Below, piece by piece: positions 34,798-43,035 of a DNA stretch of 46,660 nt. Below the pieces are notes generated by a model. It was not told the DNA's origin, did no database searches, and saw only the letters and a program-made list of their open reading frames with translations. Source of the DNA: a virus. Position 1 is the first letter of the stretch; every line of letters begins with the position of its first letter. The stretch covers positions 1-46,660 of the IMG/VR virus record IMGVR_UViG_3300030102_005041; one strand, given 5' to 3'. The position numbers were made by a program, and so were the translations under genes.

Positions 34798-36338
34798 AAC
34801 TCTCTCATGTTGCTAATTACACAATCAGTAGATAATATTGTAGTTGCTACAGATACAGCGTTTTTTAAAGCTGTTTTAGTTACTAGCACTGGATCTATAA
34901 TACCAGATTTAACCATATTAGCTGGTTTGCCAGTTACCACATTTATACCCCAACCTTTTTTGTTAAGCTCTTCAAAGCTTATACTAGCGTTGTTTAGTAT
35001 TGTTTTATAAGGTGCTTTTATAGCTTCTATAAATATTTTTTCACCTTCAGTTTTACAGCTTAAACTATTAGCTGCATTTAATAAAGCTACACCTCCACCT
35101 GGAACTATACCTTCTTTTATTGCAGCTTTTGTTGCGTGTATCGCGTCATCAACTCTGTCTTTCTTTTCTTTTAACTCAACATCAGAGTTAGCACCTACAG
35201 TTATAACTGCTACATTACCAGATAAAACGCCTAAACGTTCTTGTAGTTTTTCAGTTTTTAAACCAGGTGCGTTTGTGTTAATTTGATCTTCAATTGATTT
35301 AATTCTTTCTTTAGCAACTTCAGAAATATTAGATATTTTTAAAACTGTTGATTTACTGTCTGAAACAGCACTATCACATTCACCTAACATATCTGGAGTT
35401 ATAAGATCTACATCATCGCCGTATTCTTCGTTAATATGAACAGCTCCAGTAACAGCAGCAATATCATCTAAAAAATCTTTTTTCCAGAAACTAAATCCTG
35501 GAGGCGCAACAACGTTTGCTTTTATGTTACCTTTTATTTTATTCATAACTAAAGCGCTCATAGGTTGTTTATCTAATTCACCTATAATTAAAATGCTTCT
35601 GTTATTTTCAACAGCATATTCTAATACTGTTTGTATTTTTCTTACAGTTGTTATTTTAGAAGAAACTAATAATACTAAAGGTTTTTCAAGAGTAACATTT
35701 TGTTTTGTCACATCTGTTACAAAGTTTGGGTTTGCAAAACCTTGATTTATCTGAGAACCTGAAACAAGTTCTACGCTAGTTTCTTCAGATTTAGTATCAG
35801 TGTCCATAAGCACAACACCGTTTTTACCAACCTTTTTAAAAGCATCACCAATTATGTAGCCAAGGTTTTTATCGTTATTTGACGATATGCAAGCAACTTG
35901 GTCAATCATATCACCTTCAACAGGTATTGATACTTTATTTAAATACTTTATAGTTTTATCGTAACATTTTTGTATATCTTCTTTTATGTTACGTAAAGAT
36001 TGTTTATGGTTTTTAGCTTTATCTATAAAAGCATGAGCTAAAACTGTAGCTGTTGTAGTACCGTCTCCAGCTTCGGTTACAGTTTTTCTAGCAGCCTCTT
36101 TTATTAATGTAGCACCAATATCTTCTACAGCATCGTGTAGATTAACTGAGTTAGCTACAGTTACACCGTCTTTTGTAATTAACGGTCGACCCATAAAGTC
36201 TTCTAATATAACACACTTACCGCTAGCTCCTAATGTAGAGCTAACGGCTTGTGTTAATTTTGTAATACCATTAAACACTTTTTCTTGAGCATCACTGCCA
36301 AAGTTTAAGTGCTTCACTATTTTTTGTGAGTTTTGCAT
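34794..36338 (-). CDS. groEL: GroEL-like chaperonin
   Basis: The 514-residue protein aligns along most of GroEL. ATPase residues are intact: KDGVTVA (D57), GDGTTTATVL (D92) and EKKDRVDDAIHAT with D398, plus VPGGGVALL near 412-420. The usual phosphate-loop TLGPKGRNV reads TLGASGKCVI. The apical part differs from E. coli at substrate sites: GFANPNF for GYLSPYF, and KIQTVL for EMLPVL. The C-terminus stops at ISNMREL and lacks the GGM tail; the full protein is about 30 residues shorter than E. coli GroEL. It probably folds phage virion proteins such as the capsid or giant proteins. Phage chaperonins are rare but known. Confidence 0.93.
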   Translation of the reverse strand: MQNSQKIVKHLNFGSDAQEKVFNGITKLTQAVSSTLGASGKCVILEDFMGRPLITKDGVTVANSVNLHDAVEDIGATLIKEAARKTVTEAGDGTTTATVLAHAFIDKAKNHKQSLRNIKEDIQKCYDKTIKYLNKVSIPVEGDMIDQVACISSNNDKNLGYIIGDAFKKVGKNGVVLMDTDTKSEETSVELVSGSQINQGFANPNFVTDVTKQNVTLEKPLVLLVSSKITTVRKIQTVLEYAVENNRSILIIGELDKQPMSALVMNKIKGNIKANVVAPPGFSFWKKDFLDDIAAVTGAVHINEEYGDDVDLITPDMLGECDSAVSDSKSTVLKISNISEVAKERIKSIEDQINTNAPGLKTEKLQERLGVLSGNVAVITVGANSDVELKEKKDRVDDAIHATKAAIKEGIVPGGGVALLNAANSLSCKTEGEKIFIEAIKAPYKTILNNASISFEELNKKGWGINVVTGKPANMVKSGIIDPVLVTKTALKNAVSVATTILSTDCVISNMREL

Positions 36339-36367
36339 TATATTAAATTAAATTTGATTAAAAAATA

Positions 36368-36655
36368 CTACTTAAATGTTTTAACTACTTTAGGTCCTTT
36401 TAAATAGTCAAGCTTTTTTGTATAATGCTCAACTGAGCTGTCTATTGCTTGCTCAGCACCTTCAATAGTTTCTCGACGAGTAACGTCGATCCAAGTCTCT
36501 TTATTAGGGTCTTGGTACTCGGTTTGATAAAATCCATTAGGCAACTGTACTATACGCCAATTGGCTTTTTCAGATACATGCTCCCATAGTTTTTTGGTTT
36601 CATCGGAAATTTGTGGTTGACTAGTCCACGTATTAGTCGAATAATAAAACGTCAT
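36368..36655 (-). CDS. Small protein upstream of groEL, unknown function
   Basis: The 95-residue protein begins MTFYYSTNTWTSQP and has helix-strand patterns KLWEHVSEKANWRIVQLPNG, FYQTEYQDPNKETWIDVTRR and a helix ETIEGAEQAIDSSVEHYTKK. The order alpha-beta-beta-beta-alpha might give a small RNA-binding-like fold, but no signature is certain. It lies 29 bases before groEL and 50 bases after the basic 99-residue gene. No export or membrane features are seen, and no family is recognised. Confidence 0.68.
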   Translation of the reverse strand: MTFYYSTNTWTSQPQISDETKKLWEHVSEKANWRIVQLPNGFYQTEYQDPNKETWIDVTRRETIEGAEQAIDSSVEHYTKKLDYLKGPKVVKTFK

Positions 36656-36692
36656 AGTTTTTGGTTTAATTGTTATTATTTGGTTTGCACTT

Positions 36693-36705
36693 ACCCGTGC
36701 CGGGT
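36693..36705 (-). terminator. Small GC-rich hairpin after the 99-residue gene
   Basis: ACCCG-TGC-CGGGT makes a perfect five-base-pair stem with a three-base loop directly beside the stop codon of the 99-residue gene. No T-run follows in the leftward direction. It is GC-rich in an AT-rich setting, and may slow or end transcription before the small gene and groEL. Evidence is limited to the structure. Confidence 0.3.
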
Positions 36706-37005
36706 TTATTTTTTGGCTTTATGTTTTTTTCTTATAGCCTCTTTACCTCTTTTAGCTATAGCTGCTTGTTGTTTTTTACCAGCAACTCTAGCTCTTTGTT
36801 CTAATACAGTTAATATTTGTATTTTTCTAGCAAATGGTTTTTTAATTCTTTTTACTTTAGCTACAGTAGCTCTAGCATCTGCAGGGGTTTTAAACTTAAT
36901 ACTTACTGTATCTTTTGGGTTTTCATCAGTATATAAACGTCTTCCACTGCCTTTTGGTTTTTTGCCAGTACCTTTTTTAGGATCTGGTTTTCTTTTAGCA
37001 GGCAT
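36706..37005 (-). CDS. Basic protein of a recurrent viral family
   Basis: The 99-residue protein is strongly basic. The N-terminus PKKGTGKKPKGSGRRLYTDE is followed by a small conserved domain NPKDTVSIKFKTPADARATV, AKVKRIKKPFARKIQILTVL and EQRARVAGKK. I recall this arrangement from marine phage and algal-virus proteins without function. A nucleic acid role is likely from charge only. It begins with a TAATG overlap with the 49-residue gene and is part of a run of five small basic genes. Confidence 0.73.
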   Translation of the reverse strand: MPAKRKPDPKKGTGKKPKGSGRRLYTDENPKDTVSIKFKTPADARATVAKVKRIKKPFARKIQILTVLEQRARVAGKKQQAAIAKRGKEAIRKKHKAKK

Positions 37006-37154
37006 TATTTTTTATGTACTTTCTGCATTGGAAAATTAAAAGACTGGCTAGCTCCTTTATGTGGCTTATATCCGCCAGCAGGATTTTTCATTAACTTAGG
37101 CATGCCTTTTCCAGACTTCATCCAATGATACCCTTTAGGTGCTTTTACTTTCAT
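37005..37154 (-). CDS. 49-residue Lys/Gly-rich protein
   Basis: This short gene is read from ATG at 37154-37152 to TAA at 37007-37005, which shares its last base with the next ATG. The product starts MKVKAPKGYHWMKSGKGMPK, followed by LMKNPAGGYKPHKGAS and ends QKVHKK. It is basic and rich in Gly, Lys and Met, with aromatic residues spaced by Gly. It fits exactly in the gap between two other small basic genes, with one-base and one-base separations, and has an A/T-rich upstream. The tight fit supports a real gene. Function is unknown. Confidence 0.75.
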   Translation of the reverse strand: MKVKAPKGYHWMKSGKGMPKLMKNPAGGYKPHKGASQSFNFPMQKVHKK

Positions 37155-37155
37155 A

Positions 37156-37332
37156 TTATTTCTTTTTATTCGTTTGCATATTAATAAACCAGTTGGCTAA
37201 CTGTTTGTCTCTAGCAGTAGCGTTTTTTCTAGCTTTAAGCTTTTTAGCTTTAGCTATAGTTACATCTCCACCGTATAACTTACTTATTCTAGCTTTTAAA
37301 ACACCTCTATATGTTTTTCCTGGTTTTTTCAT
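37156..37332 (-). CDS. 58-residue basic protein
   Basis: The gene runs from ATG at 37332-37330 to TAA at 37158-37156 and overlaps the 81-residue gene by 4 bases. The product starts MKKPGKTYRGVLKARISKLY, then GGDVTIAKAKKLKARKNATA and ends RDKQLANWFINMQTNKKK. The C-terminal LANWFI helix resembles the LATWLIKSR segment of the 81-residue neighbour, so the two may be distant relatives. It is strongly basic and lacks cysteine. The close packing within the small-gene run supports it. Function is unknown. Confidence 0.76.
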   Translation of the reverse strand: MKKPGKTYRGVLKARISKLYGGDVTIAKAKKLKARKNATARDKQLANWFINMQTNKKK

Positions 37333-37574
37333 TTAGTTTTAGAGCCTAGTCTTTTATTAACTATATTTCTAGTAGTTACCATTTTTTTAGCATAACTAGG
37401 TCTTTTTTTTCTATTAAAAACGATCTGTTGGTTTAAACTACCTATAATAGCTTTTTTGTTTTTGCGTCTAGACTTTATAAGCCAAGTAGCAAGACTTGAT
37501 GGTGATAGTTTTTTAAACTTACCTTTAGCATCAGCATATTTAGAGTCTTTCCAAGTTGGTCGTTTTGCAGCCAT
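37329..37574 (-). CDS. 81-residue basic protein with LATWLI segment
   Basis: This lysine/arginine-rich protein begins KRPTWKDSKYADAKGKFKKL, has a helix SPSSLATWLIKSRRKNKKAI, then IGSLNQQIVFNRKKRPSYAK and KMVTTRNIVNKRLGSK. I remember a similar motif in large algal viruses and phages, with no function. It overlaps the 58-residue gene by 4 bases and follows the Met/Lys-rich gene by 27 bases. A DNA-condensing or virion-packaged role is possible from its charge; no enzymatic residues are visible. Confidence 0.74.
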   Translation of the reverse strand: MAAKRPTWKDSKYADAKGKFKKLSPSSLATWLIKSRRKNKKAIIGSLNQQIVFNRKKRPSYAKKMVTTRNIVNKRLGSKTK

Positions 37575-37601
37575 AATTAATATAATATATTTGCAGCGTT
37601 T

Positions 37602-38075
37602 TTATTGATTTTTCTTTGCTGCTTGCTTTCTAATATTTTTAATAACTATTGCAGGTATTGAATCTGATGTTCTAGCTCTTTCATCTAAATTAACATTTCG
37701 ATATGTATCCATACCTTTAAAAGGATTAGGCTTCATGTTTGTTTTTTCTTTGTAAGCTTTTTGATATTTATTTAGCTTGTCTTTTTTCTTTTCATCATCA
37801 CTAACCATTTTAGGTCCATCATGATATTTTGTTGGCTTGTACATTTTAGCATGATCCATTTTAGGTACTAAAGCCCCAGCCATTTCTTGAGCCATTTTTG
37901 GGAAGTTTTTATCATCTACCATTTTTGGCATAGCCATTTTAGCTCTTATATCCATCATTTTAGCTTTTCCTACGTATTGTAGTTCAGGGTTTTTTTCTGC
38001 TAAAGCTTTTAACCCTGCTGATTTAGGTTTTCCGTACATTTTAGGTTTTTTTTCTGAGTGTCCGTATCCAGGCAT
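37602..38075 (-). CDS. Met/Lys-rich low-complexity protein
   Basis: The 157-residue protein contains many Met, Lys and Pro residues in repeated small patterns: KPKMYGKPKS, AKMMDIRAKMAMPKM, ALVPKMDHAKMYKP and GPKMVSDDEKKK. It has no membrane or signal segment. The end is a charged stretch, ARTSDSIPAIVIKNIRKQA. It seems largely disordered. The regular KM spacing suggests repeat-driven evolution. It lies 5 bases from the HExxH gene. The function is unknown; a virion or nucleic-acid-binding role is possible. Confidence 0.7.
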   Translation of the reverse strand: MPGYGHSEKKPKMYGKPKSAGLKALAEKNPELQYVGKAKMMDIRAKMAMPKMVDDKNFPKMAQEMAGALVPKMDHAKMYKPTKYHDGPKMVSDDEKKKDKLNKYQKAYKEKTNMKPNPFKGMDTYRNVNLDERARTSDSIPAIVIKNIRKQAAKKNQ

Positions 38076-38080
38076 AATAT

Positions 38081-38455
38081 TTATTTTTTGCGTTTATATA
38101 TTTGTTTTATTTTTTTTTCAACTGTTGCTTCCCAAGGAAGATCTCTTCTTCTAGTATCAATATGTTTCATAGGTATTGTTATCATTTTATTACTACCTTT
38201 AGGTTTATATTGATATTTGTTTGTATCAAATTTTAATACACCATCACGTATTTGTTGAAGATGTAGTCTCTCGTGCATTACAGCTTTTGCTTTTTGACGA
38301 GCGCTAAGATTTTTATTAATGTTTATAACACCGTTCATGTCTACCATACCCCAGACATTTTTAGGCATTTTGCTTTCAAAAACTATAGATTTTTGCTCAG
38401 AGTGCTCAGCGTTAAAGCCAAGCACTTCTGGTATAGTTTTCATTTTAAAAGCCAT
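38081..38455 (-). CDS. HExxH zinc-peptidase-like protein
   Basis: The 124-residue protein carries H61-E62-R-L-H65 in the helix KAVMHERLHLQQI, the classical zinc-metallopeptidase signature. Farther on, DLPWEATVEKKI offers E109 as a possible third ligand. A strand GVININKNLSARQKA precedes the helix, as in minimal gluzincin-type folds. The small size implies a compact domain. It lies between the fibre gene (4 bases) and the Met/Lys-rich gene. It may process a virion or host protein, but the substrate is unknown. The motif is seen directly; the activity is inferred. Confidence 0.72.
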   Translation of the reverse strand: MAFKMKTIPEVLGFNAEHSEQKSIVFESKMPKNVWGMVDMNGVININKNLSARQKAKAVMHERLHLQQIRDGVLKFDTNKYQYKPKGSNKMITIPMKHIDTRRRDLPWEATVEKKIKQIYKRKK

Positions 38456-38459
38456 GTTA

Positions 38460-40679
38460 TTATGTGTTAGTTACTGCACTAGCACCAAATACTTCAGCAA
38501 GCCAAACTTCAGCTGCGTTAGAATCTCCTGATCCTAAACAAGTTACTCTTACAACAGTGCCTAAAGACGCGCTGTTTGGTATAGTTAAAGTATCTCCAAC
38601 AGTATCTGTTATAGAAGTAGCACCGTTAAATCCATACATAAAAAACTTATCATTCCCATCAGTTCCGCTGGTATTTATTGTTATAGTTTTACTAGCATTA
38701 ACGGCTTTAGTACATACAAAAGTATAAGTAATACCAGCTTTATTTGCGCTATCAATAACAGGTAAGTTAAATACAATATTATTAGTATCTGCATCACATT
38801 GTATAATAGCACCAGATTCATTAGCTGTTAAATCAACTGTTTTATCTCCAGAGTCAGCAGTAACTGATAGTACTGGTTTTTTATAACCAAAACCATAACC
38901 AACAGCTGTCATATCTGTATCAGAAAGAGTAGCTCCTCCGTCAAAAACTCTAGCACAGTCGTTACCGTCAAACTGTCTAAATCTAACATCTTGTGAGTCT
39001 TGACCAGAGCTAATGCCTTGAGTATAAACATTGCTAAATGTATAAGTAGCAGATCCTAAAGTAACACTGTTATCAGCGCCTGGTTCAATAGCCGTTACAG
39101 ATCCATTACCTAAAGTAATTTTATTATCACCGTGACCAGCAGCGCCATTACCTATTACTGTTTGATTAGCTGCTCCAACTGCAGAAAAAGATGTGTTATA
39201 TCCTATAGCTGTATTTCCAGATCCTGTTGTTACGGCATCTCCAGATAAAGCTCCAATAACTGTGTTTTGTACGCCTGTTGTAATATCATTACCAGAGTTA
39301 TAACCAACACCTACATTGTAAGTATCAGTAGCTCCACTTGGCTCTTGGTTTTGTAAAGCTAAAGTACCAATTGCAACAGCTTTACTTCCATCTATGCTAG
39401 CATTTAAACTTAAATAACCTAAAGATACATTGTCAGATCCTGTTTCGTTTGAAGACATAGAATCTGCTCCTATGCCAACATTTTGTGAACCAGTAATTGT
39501 AGCTTTACCTGAATCGTATCCAAAAAATGAGTTTTGTGATCCTGTTGTTATTGAAAATCCTGACTTGTAACCTACACCAGTATTATAAGCATTAGCAGTA
39601 CCGTTTTGATTATATAATGCTTGATAACCTACCGCTACAGATCTTCTACCTGTTGTATTCGTGTCTAAAGCTTCAGCTCCAACAGCAACGTTGTCAGCGC
39701 CTGTTGTAGTAGCTGTTCCCGCTAAAGCCCCAACAAAAGTATTATTACTAGCTGAAGTTATATCTTTACCGGCGTTTGCTCCTATATAAGTACCTTTATC
39801 TCCATCTGTAGCACTTCCACCTGCTTCCGCACCTACAGCAGTATTATATTCTGGAATATCACTGCCGTCAGTATTAAGAAGTTTAAGAGCTTTAGCACCT
39901 ATAGCTGTATTGTAATTACCAGTTGTATTTGTTTCTAACGCATCGTGTCCAAAAGCAGAGTTTTCAGAACCTGTTGTAATGCTTTGACCTGCGTGATATC
40001 CTACTAATGTTGTTTTACCTGTAGTTGTTGTTATAGATTTACCAGCTTCGTAACCAATTGCAACTAATTGACCTGCTGACGTTGTAGCCCCAAGAGCATT
40101 ATATCCAATAGCTATATTAGAATCACCAGTAGTTATAGCGTCTAAAGCTGTTGTTCCGAACGCTATATTAAATTGAGCTGTACTTGTTGTCGAACTAGGA
40201 TCGTTGCCTACGTATATAGAATTATCTTCAATCAATACATCTGATAAATCATTTAGACTTAAAGTGTCCCAAACAGGTGTGCTACCACTACCAGCAGACT
40301 TTAAGTATTGTCCTGCTGTACCTTCAGCTCCATCAAAACTAACAGTGCCTGTTACGGCTAAATTTACTAGTGATGTTGCTCCTGTTACTCCTAATGTACC
40401 GCCTACTGTAGTATTACCTGTTATAGCCGCAGTTCCACTGGCTGTTATATTTGTAAATGCACCAGTAGAAGCACTACTAGCGCCAATTGCAGTGCCATCA
40501 ATAGATCCACCGTTAACGTCTATAGTTGAGAAAACAGTAGTTGGCGATATTGTTGTTGCAAGATACGTCTGAAGAGTACTAATAGGTATTTTTTTAGTAG
40601 TACCATCTTTTTCTGTACCTAAAATAAATTCAGTACCGTCAATACTGCTATCAATATTATAAGTGCTTATTCTAGCCAT
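38460..40679 (-). CDS. Tail fibre protein with YadA-head-like repeats
   Basis: The 739-residue protein starts with an anchor-like segment MARISTYNIDSSIDGTEFIL. It then has beta structure and a long series of repeats (about 165-540) of the form TGxxNxAxGxxAL, for example GADNVAVGAEALDTNTTG and GSDNVSLGYLSLNASIDG, like left-handed beta-roll head repeats of trimeric adhesins. The C-terminus (about 560-739) is a Gly/Ser/Thr-rich domain. It is likely a trimeric receptor-binding fibre. The N-terminus resembles that of the 229-residue fibre protein, suggesting a common virion attachment site. The fold is inferred from the repeats, which are seen directly. Confidence 0.82.
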   Translation of the reverse strand: MARISTYNIDSSIDGTEFILGTEKDGTTKKIPISTLQTYLATTISPTTVFSTIDVNGGSIDGTAIGASSASTGAFTNITASGTAAITGNTTVGGTLGVTGATSLVNLAVTGTVSFDGAEGTAGQYLKSAGSGSTPVWDTLSLNDLSDVLIEDNSIYVGNDPSSTTSTAQFNIAFGTTALDAITTGDSNIAIGYNALGATTSAGQLVAIGYEAGKSITTTTGKTTLVGYHAGQSITTGSENSAFGHDALETNTTGNYNTAIGAKALKLLNTDGSDIPEYNTAVGAEAGGSATDGDKGTYIGANAGKDITSASNNTFVGALAGTATTTGADNVAVGAEALDTNTTGRRSVAVGYQALYNQNGTANAYNTGVGYKSGFSITTGSQNSFFGYDSGKATITGSQNVGIGADSMSSNETGSDNVSLGYLSLNASIDGSKAVAIGTLALQNQEPSGATDTYNVGVGYNSGNDITTGVQNTVIGALSGDAVTTGSGNTAIGYNTSFSAVGAANQTVIGNGAAGHGDNKITLGNGSVTAIEPGADNSVTLGSATYTFSNVYTQGISSGQDSQDVRFRQFDGNDCARVFDGGATLSDTDMTAVGYGFGYKKPVLSVTADSGDKTVDLTANESGAIIQCDADTNNIVFNLPVIDSANKAGITYTFVCTKAVNASKTITINTSGTDGNDKFFMYGFNGATSITDTVGDTLTIPNSASLGTVVRVTCLGSGDSNAAEVWLAEVFGASAVTNT

Positions 40680-40702
40680 TTTTTTATTTTTTATTAATTA
40701 TT

Positions 40703-41038
40703 TTACCAAGGCACATCTTTTGTTACAGATGTTGGTGTAATTTTTTCTGTTATCAAGTTATCGAGATTAGATTTAAGTTGATTAACATCTAAGTTTTCTA
40801 TTAGCCAAGCTTCAACGTCTGACTGCGTTAATTCATCAAAAGCTGTAAAATCTTCAGAGTTTGGTTCATCTATTTTTGCTACACCAATTACTGTAGACTT
40901 ATAAGCATTGTTGTTTGAGTCTGTTTGATTAGATGTAGCTGTATATGAATAATGTACGTTATAAACAACATTTGAAAGTGAGTCTTGTGTTGGACGTACG
41001 TCAAGTTTATTTATTGTCCAAGCGTATGTGTTAGCCAT
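40703..41038 (-). CDS. Small protein between fibre genes
   Basis: The 111-residue protein begins MANTYAWTINKLDVRPTQDS and has SNVVYNVHYSYTATSNQT, then a helix FTAFDELTQSDVEAWLIENL and DVNQLKSNLDNLITEKITPT, ending KDVPW. The pattern is familiar to me from phage proteins of unknown function (DUF7936-like, by memory only). It overlaps the S74 fibre gene by 8 bases, so it may be a fibre-assembly factor, hinge or minor fibre. No enzymatic motif is visible. Confidence 0.65.
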   Translation of the reverse strand: MANTYAWTINKLDVRPTQDSLSNVVYNVHYSYTATSNQTDSNNNAYKSTVIGVAKIDEPNSEDFTAFDELTQSDVEAWLIENLDVNQLKSNLDNLITEKITPTSVTKDVPW

Positions 41039-43013
41039 TATTTTCTAGTGTTTGTATTCTTGTTTCTAATTGTTCTATTTTTGTTATTGCTTCTTTTAAA
41101 GCCGCAGTTAATATAGGAACTAGCTTTGCTTGATCAATGCCTTGATAAACTGCATTGCCATTTGAATCAACAGCATCTTTTTCTCCTTCTACAGCTTCTG
41201 GAACAACAGTTTGAGCTTCATGTGCTAAAAAACCATCAACAACTTGAGTACTACCTATAAAGTTAAATCTTTTAGGTTCTAATTGTTTTACTTTATTTAT
41301 TCCATTAGTAATATTTACTACATTTTCTTTTAACCTATAATCTGAAGAAGTATTATATGCAGTTGCAAAATTACTAACAGTTATAGATCCTCTTTCACCA
41401 CTATTACTATAAAAACCTACAGCTTTAGCAGGACTACTACCTTGATTTGATCTTGTTAATCTTAACAACTTAGAATCTGTATTATCTAAAGTTGCTGACA
41501 TTTCTATTAAACTACTTGGTGAGGTAGTTCCTATGCCTACATTAGTATTATTAAAAATAGTTTTTTGACTAGCTGAATCAATTTCTATAAATGATTGATT
41601 TTCACCTCCATCTATATCACCTATTTTGTATATATATGTACCGTTATTTATACTTAAGCCTGTTTCATTTCCATCACCTACTATAAGTCCATTTTGACCA
41701 TTAACGTGTAATTTAGCACTTGGACTAGTGGTACCAATACCCACATCACCTGTTATTATACTATCACCTGTAGTGCTAACTCCTGCACTTGTAGTTTCAA
41801 ACTTTTTACTATTGTTGTAATACAAATCAACGCTTCCGTTAAAATTACAATCAACATATGTTTCACCATTAGCAGATTCTAATAATAAATTACTTGCTTG
41901 TATTTTTAAATCTCCAGATCCATTATCTAATATTACACTATAAGGTGATCCAAAGTCTGTATGACCTATTATTAAATCTCCAGTTCCAGTAGATCCAAAT
42001 CTAGCATAAACATTATCATTGAATTTAAGATCACCAGTCATTGTTCCGCCAGTTGTAGGTAAACCACCAGAAACATCTTCCCAAGCTATACCAGAGCCAG
42101 TTGATGTTAGTACTTGACCGTCTGATCCTTGCGCTGTTGCTATTTTAAGGTTTGTTAAATTTACAGTACCGTTTACATCTAGTTTTTCGCTAGGGCTAGC
42201 GGTACCAATACCTACATCACCTGCGTTTGTTATAGTCATTTTAGTGGTCATAGAACCACCGTTGCTAGTTGCAAAATTAAGATTATGAGTATTATCAGCA
42301 CCATTTCTTATTGTGCCTATAGTACCAGCAGTATAACCGTCATAACCATTACCACCCATTCTAAAAGTAATCTTAGGACCAAACCCATCTGCAGCAGTGC
42401 CACTAGTCATCATACCAATATCTACTACTGAATATTGAGCGTTAGTAAAACTACTATTATAGTAAAATTTAGCTACACCATCTGTACCTATAACTTGTAA
42501 CGCTCTACTAGGGCTAGTAGTTCCAATACCTACGTTTCCCGGGTTTGAAAAATAAGCATGAGTGCTATCACCGTTTAATACTAAATAATTAGTTGTTCCT
42601 CCAGAACCGTTATCTGTTTTAAATATAATATCACCATCATCATTGGTGTTATCAATAATCAAATCACCTGTAATAGTCCTTAAATGTGTATCTGTACCAT
42701 CGTGAAAAAATCTACCATCTGTTGCACCTCCAACATCTATTCTTACATTATCGATAGCTCGTAAGTTTTTGCTAATAACAATAGCTGGACTGCTACCATC
42801 AAACCTCATGTATTGAGTTGTTCCACCGCTATCGTCGTCGCATTTAATTATAATATCAGCGTCGTCTGCGTTTTGTGTAATTTCTAAATCGCCAGTAGAA
42901 TTTTCAACAAAAGACTTTGATCCATTGTGATATATCTGTAAATCATCACTGTCGCCGAAAGATGCTTTTATATTATCTTCAGAGTTTACTTTACTTAAAA
43001 ATTTTATTGACAT
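41031..43013 (-). CDS. Tail fibre/spike with S74 self-cleaving chaperone domain
   Basis: The 660-residue fibre begins MSIKFLSKVNSEDN and contains Gly/Asp-rich beta repeats. Four copies of VGIGTTSPS-type segments are present (for example NVGIGTTSPSRALQV and NVGIGTTSPSSLIEM). The C-terminal 104 residues form a peptidase S74 intramolecular chaperone: S557-DYRLK562-EN, followed by LEPKRFNF, GFLAHEAQTVVPEAV and a coiled coil. This domain trimerises the fibre and then releases itself using Ser and Lys. It is therefore a secreted-surface receptor-binding protein of the virion. Residues of the Ser-Lys dyad are present. It overlaps the small 111-residue gene downstream. Confidence 0.88.
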   Translation of the reverse strand: MSIKFLSKVNSEDNIKASFGDSDDLQIYHNGSKSFVENSTGDLEITQNADDADIIIKCDDDSGGTTQYMRFDGSSPAIVISKNLRAIDNVRIDVGGATDGRFFHDGTDTHLRTITGDLIIDNTNDDGDIIFKTDNGSGGTTNYLVLNGDSTHAYFSNPGNVGIGTTSPSRALQVIGTDGVAKFYYNSSFTNAQYSVVDIGMMTSGTAADGFGPKITFRMGGNGYDGYTAGTIGTIRNGADNTHNLNFATSNGGSMTTKMTITNAGDVGIGTASPSEKLDVNGTVNLTNLKIATAQGSDGQVLTSTGSGIAWEDVSGGLPTTGGTMTGDLKFNDNVYARFGSTGTGDLIIGHTDFGSPYSVILDNGSGDLKIQASNLLLESANGETYVDCNFNGSVDLYYNNSKKFETTSAGVSTTGDSIITGDVGIGTTSPSAKLHVNGQNGLIVGDGNETGLSINNGTYIYKIGDIDGGENQSFIEIDSASQKTIFNNTNVGIGTTSPSSLIEMSATLDNTDSKLLRLTRSNQGSSPAKAVGFYSNSGERGSITVSNFATAYNTSSDYRLKENVVNITNGINKVKQLEPKRFNFIGSTQVVDGFLAHEAQTVVPEAVEGEKDAVDSNGNAVYQGIDQAKLVPILTAALKEAITKIEQLETRIQTLENNG

Positions 43014-43035
43014 AAATTAGATTATTATTTAAATA

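Noticed and set aside
36611-37039. A 142-codon plus-strand open frame covering the 99-residue basic gene
   Set aside because: Complement of lysine-rich codons gives a hydrophobic pseudo-membrane protein. The minus-strand genes here tile without gaps and share family motifs.
40204-40572. A 122-codon plus-strand open frame inside the 739-residue fibre gene
   Set aside because: The repetitive Gly/Thr/Ala codons of the fibre give long antisense frames; the product is only Pro/Val/Ala repeats.
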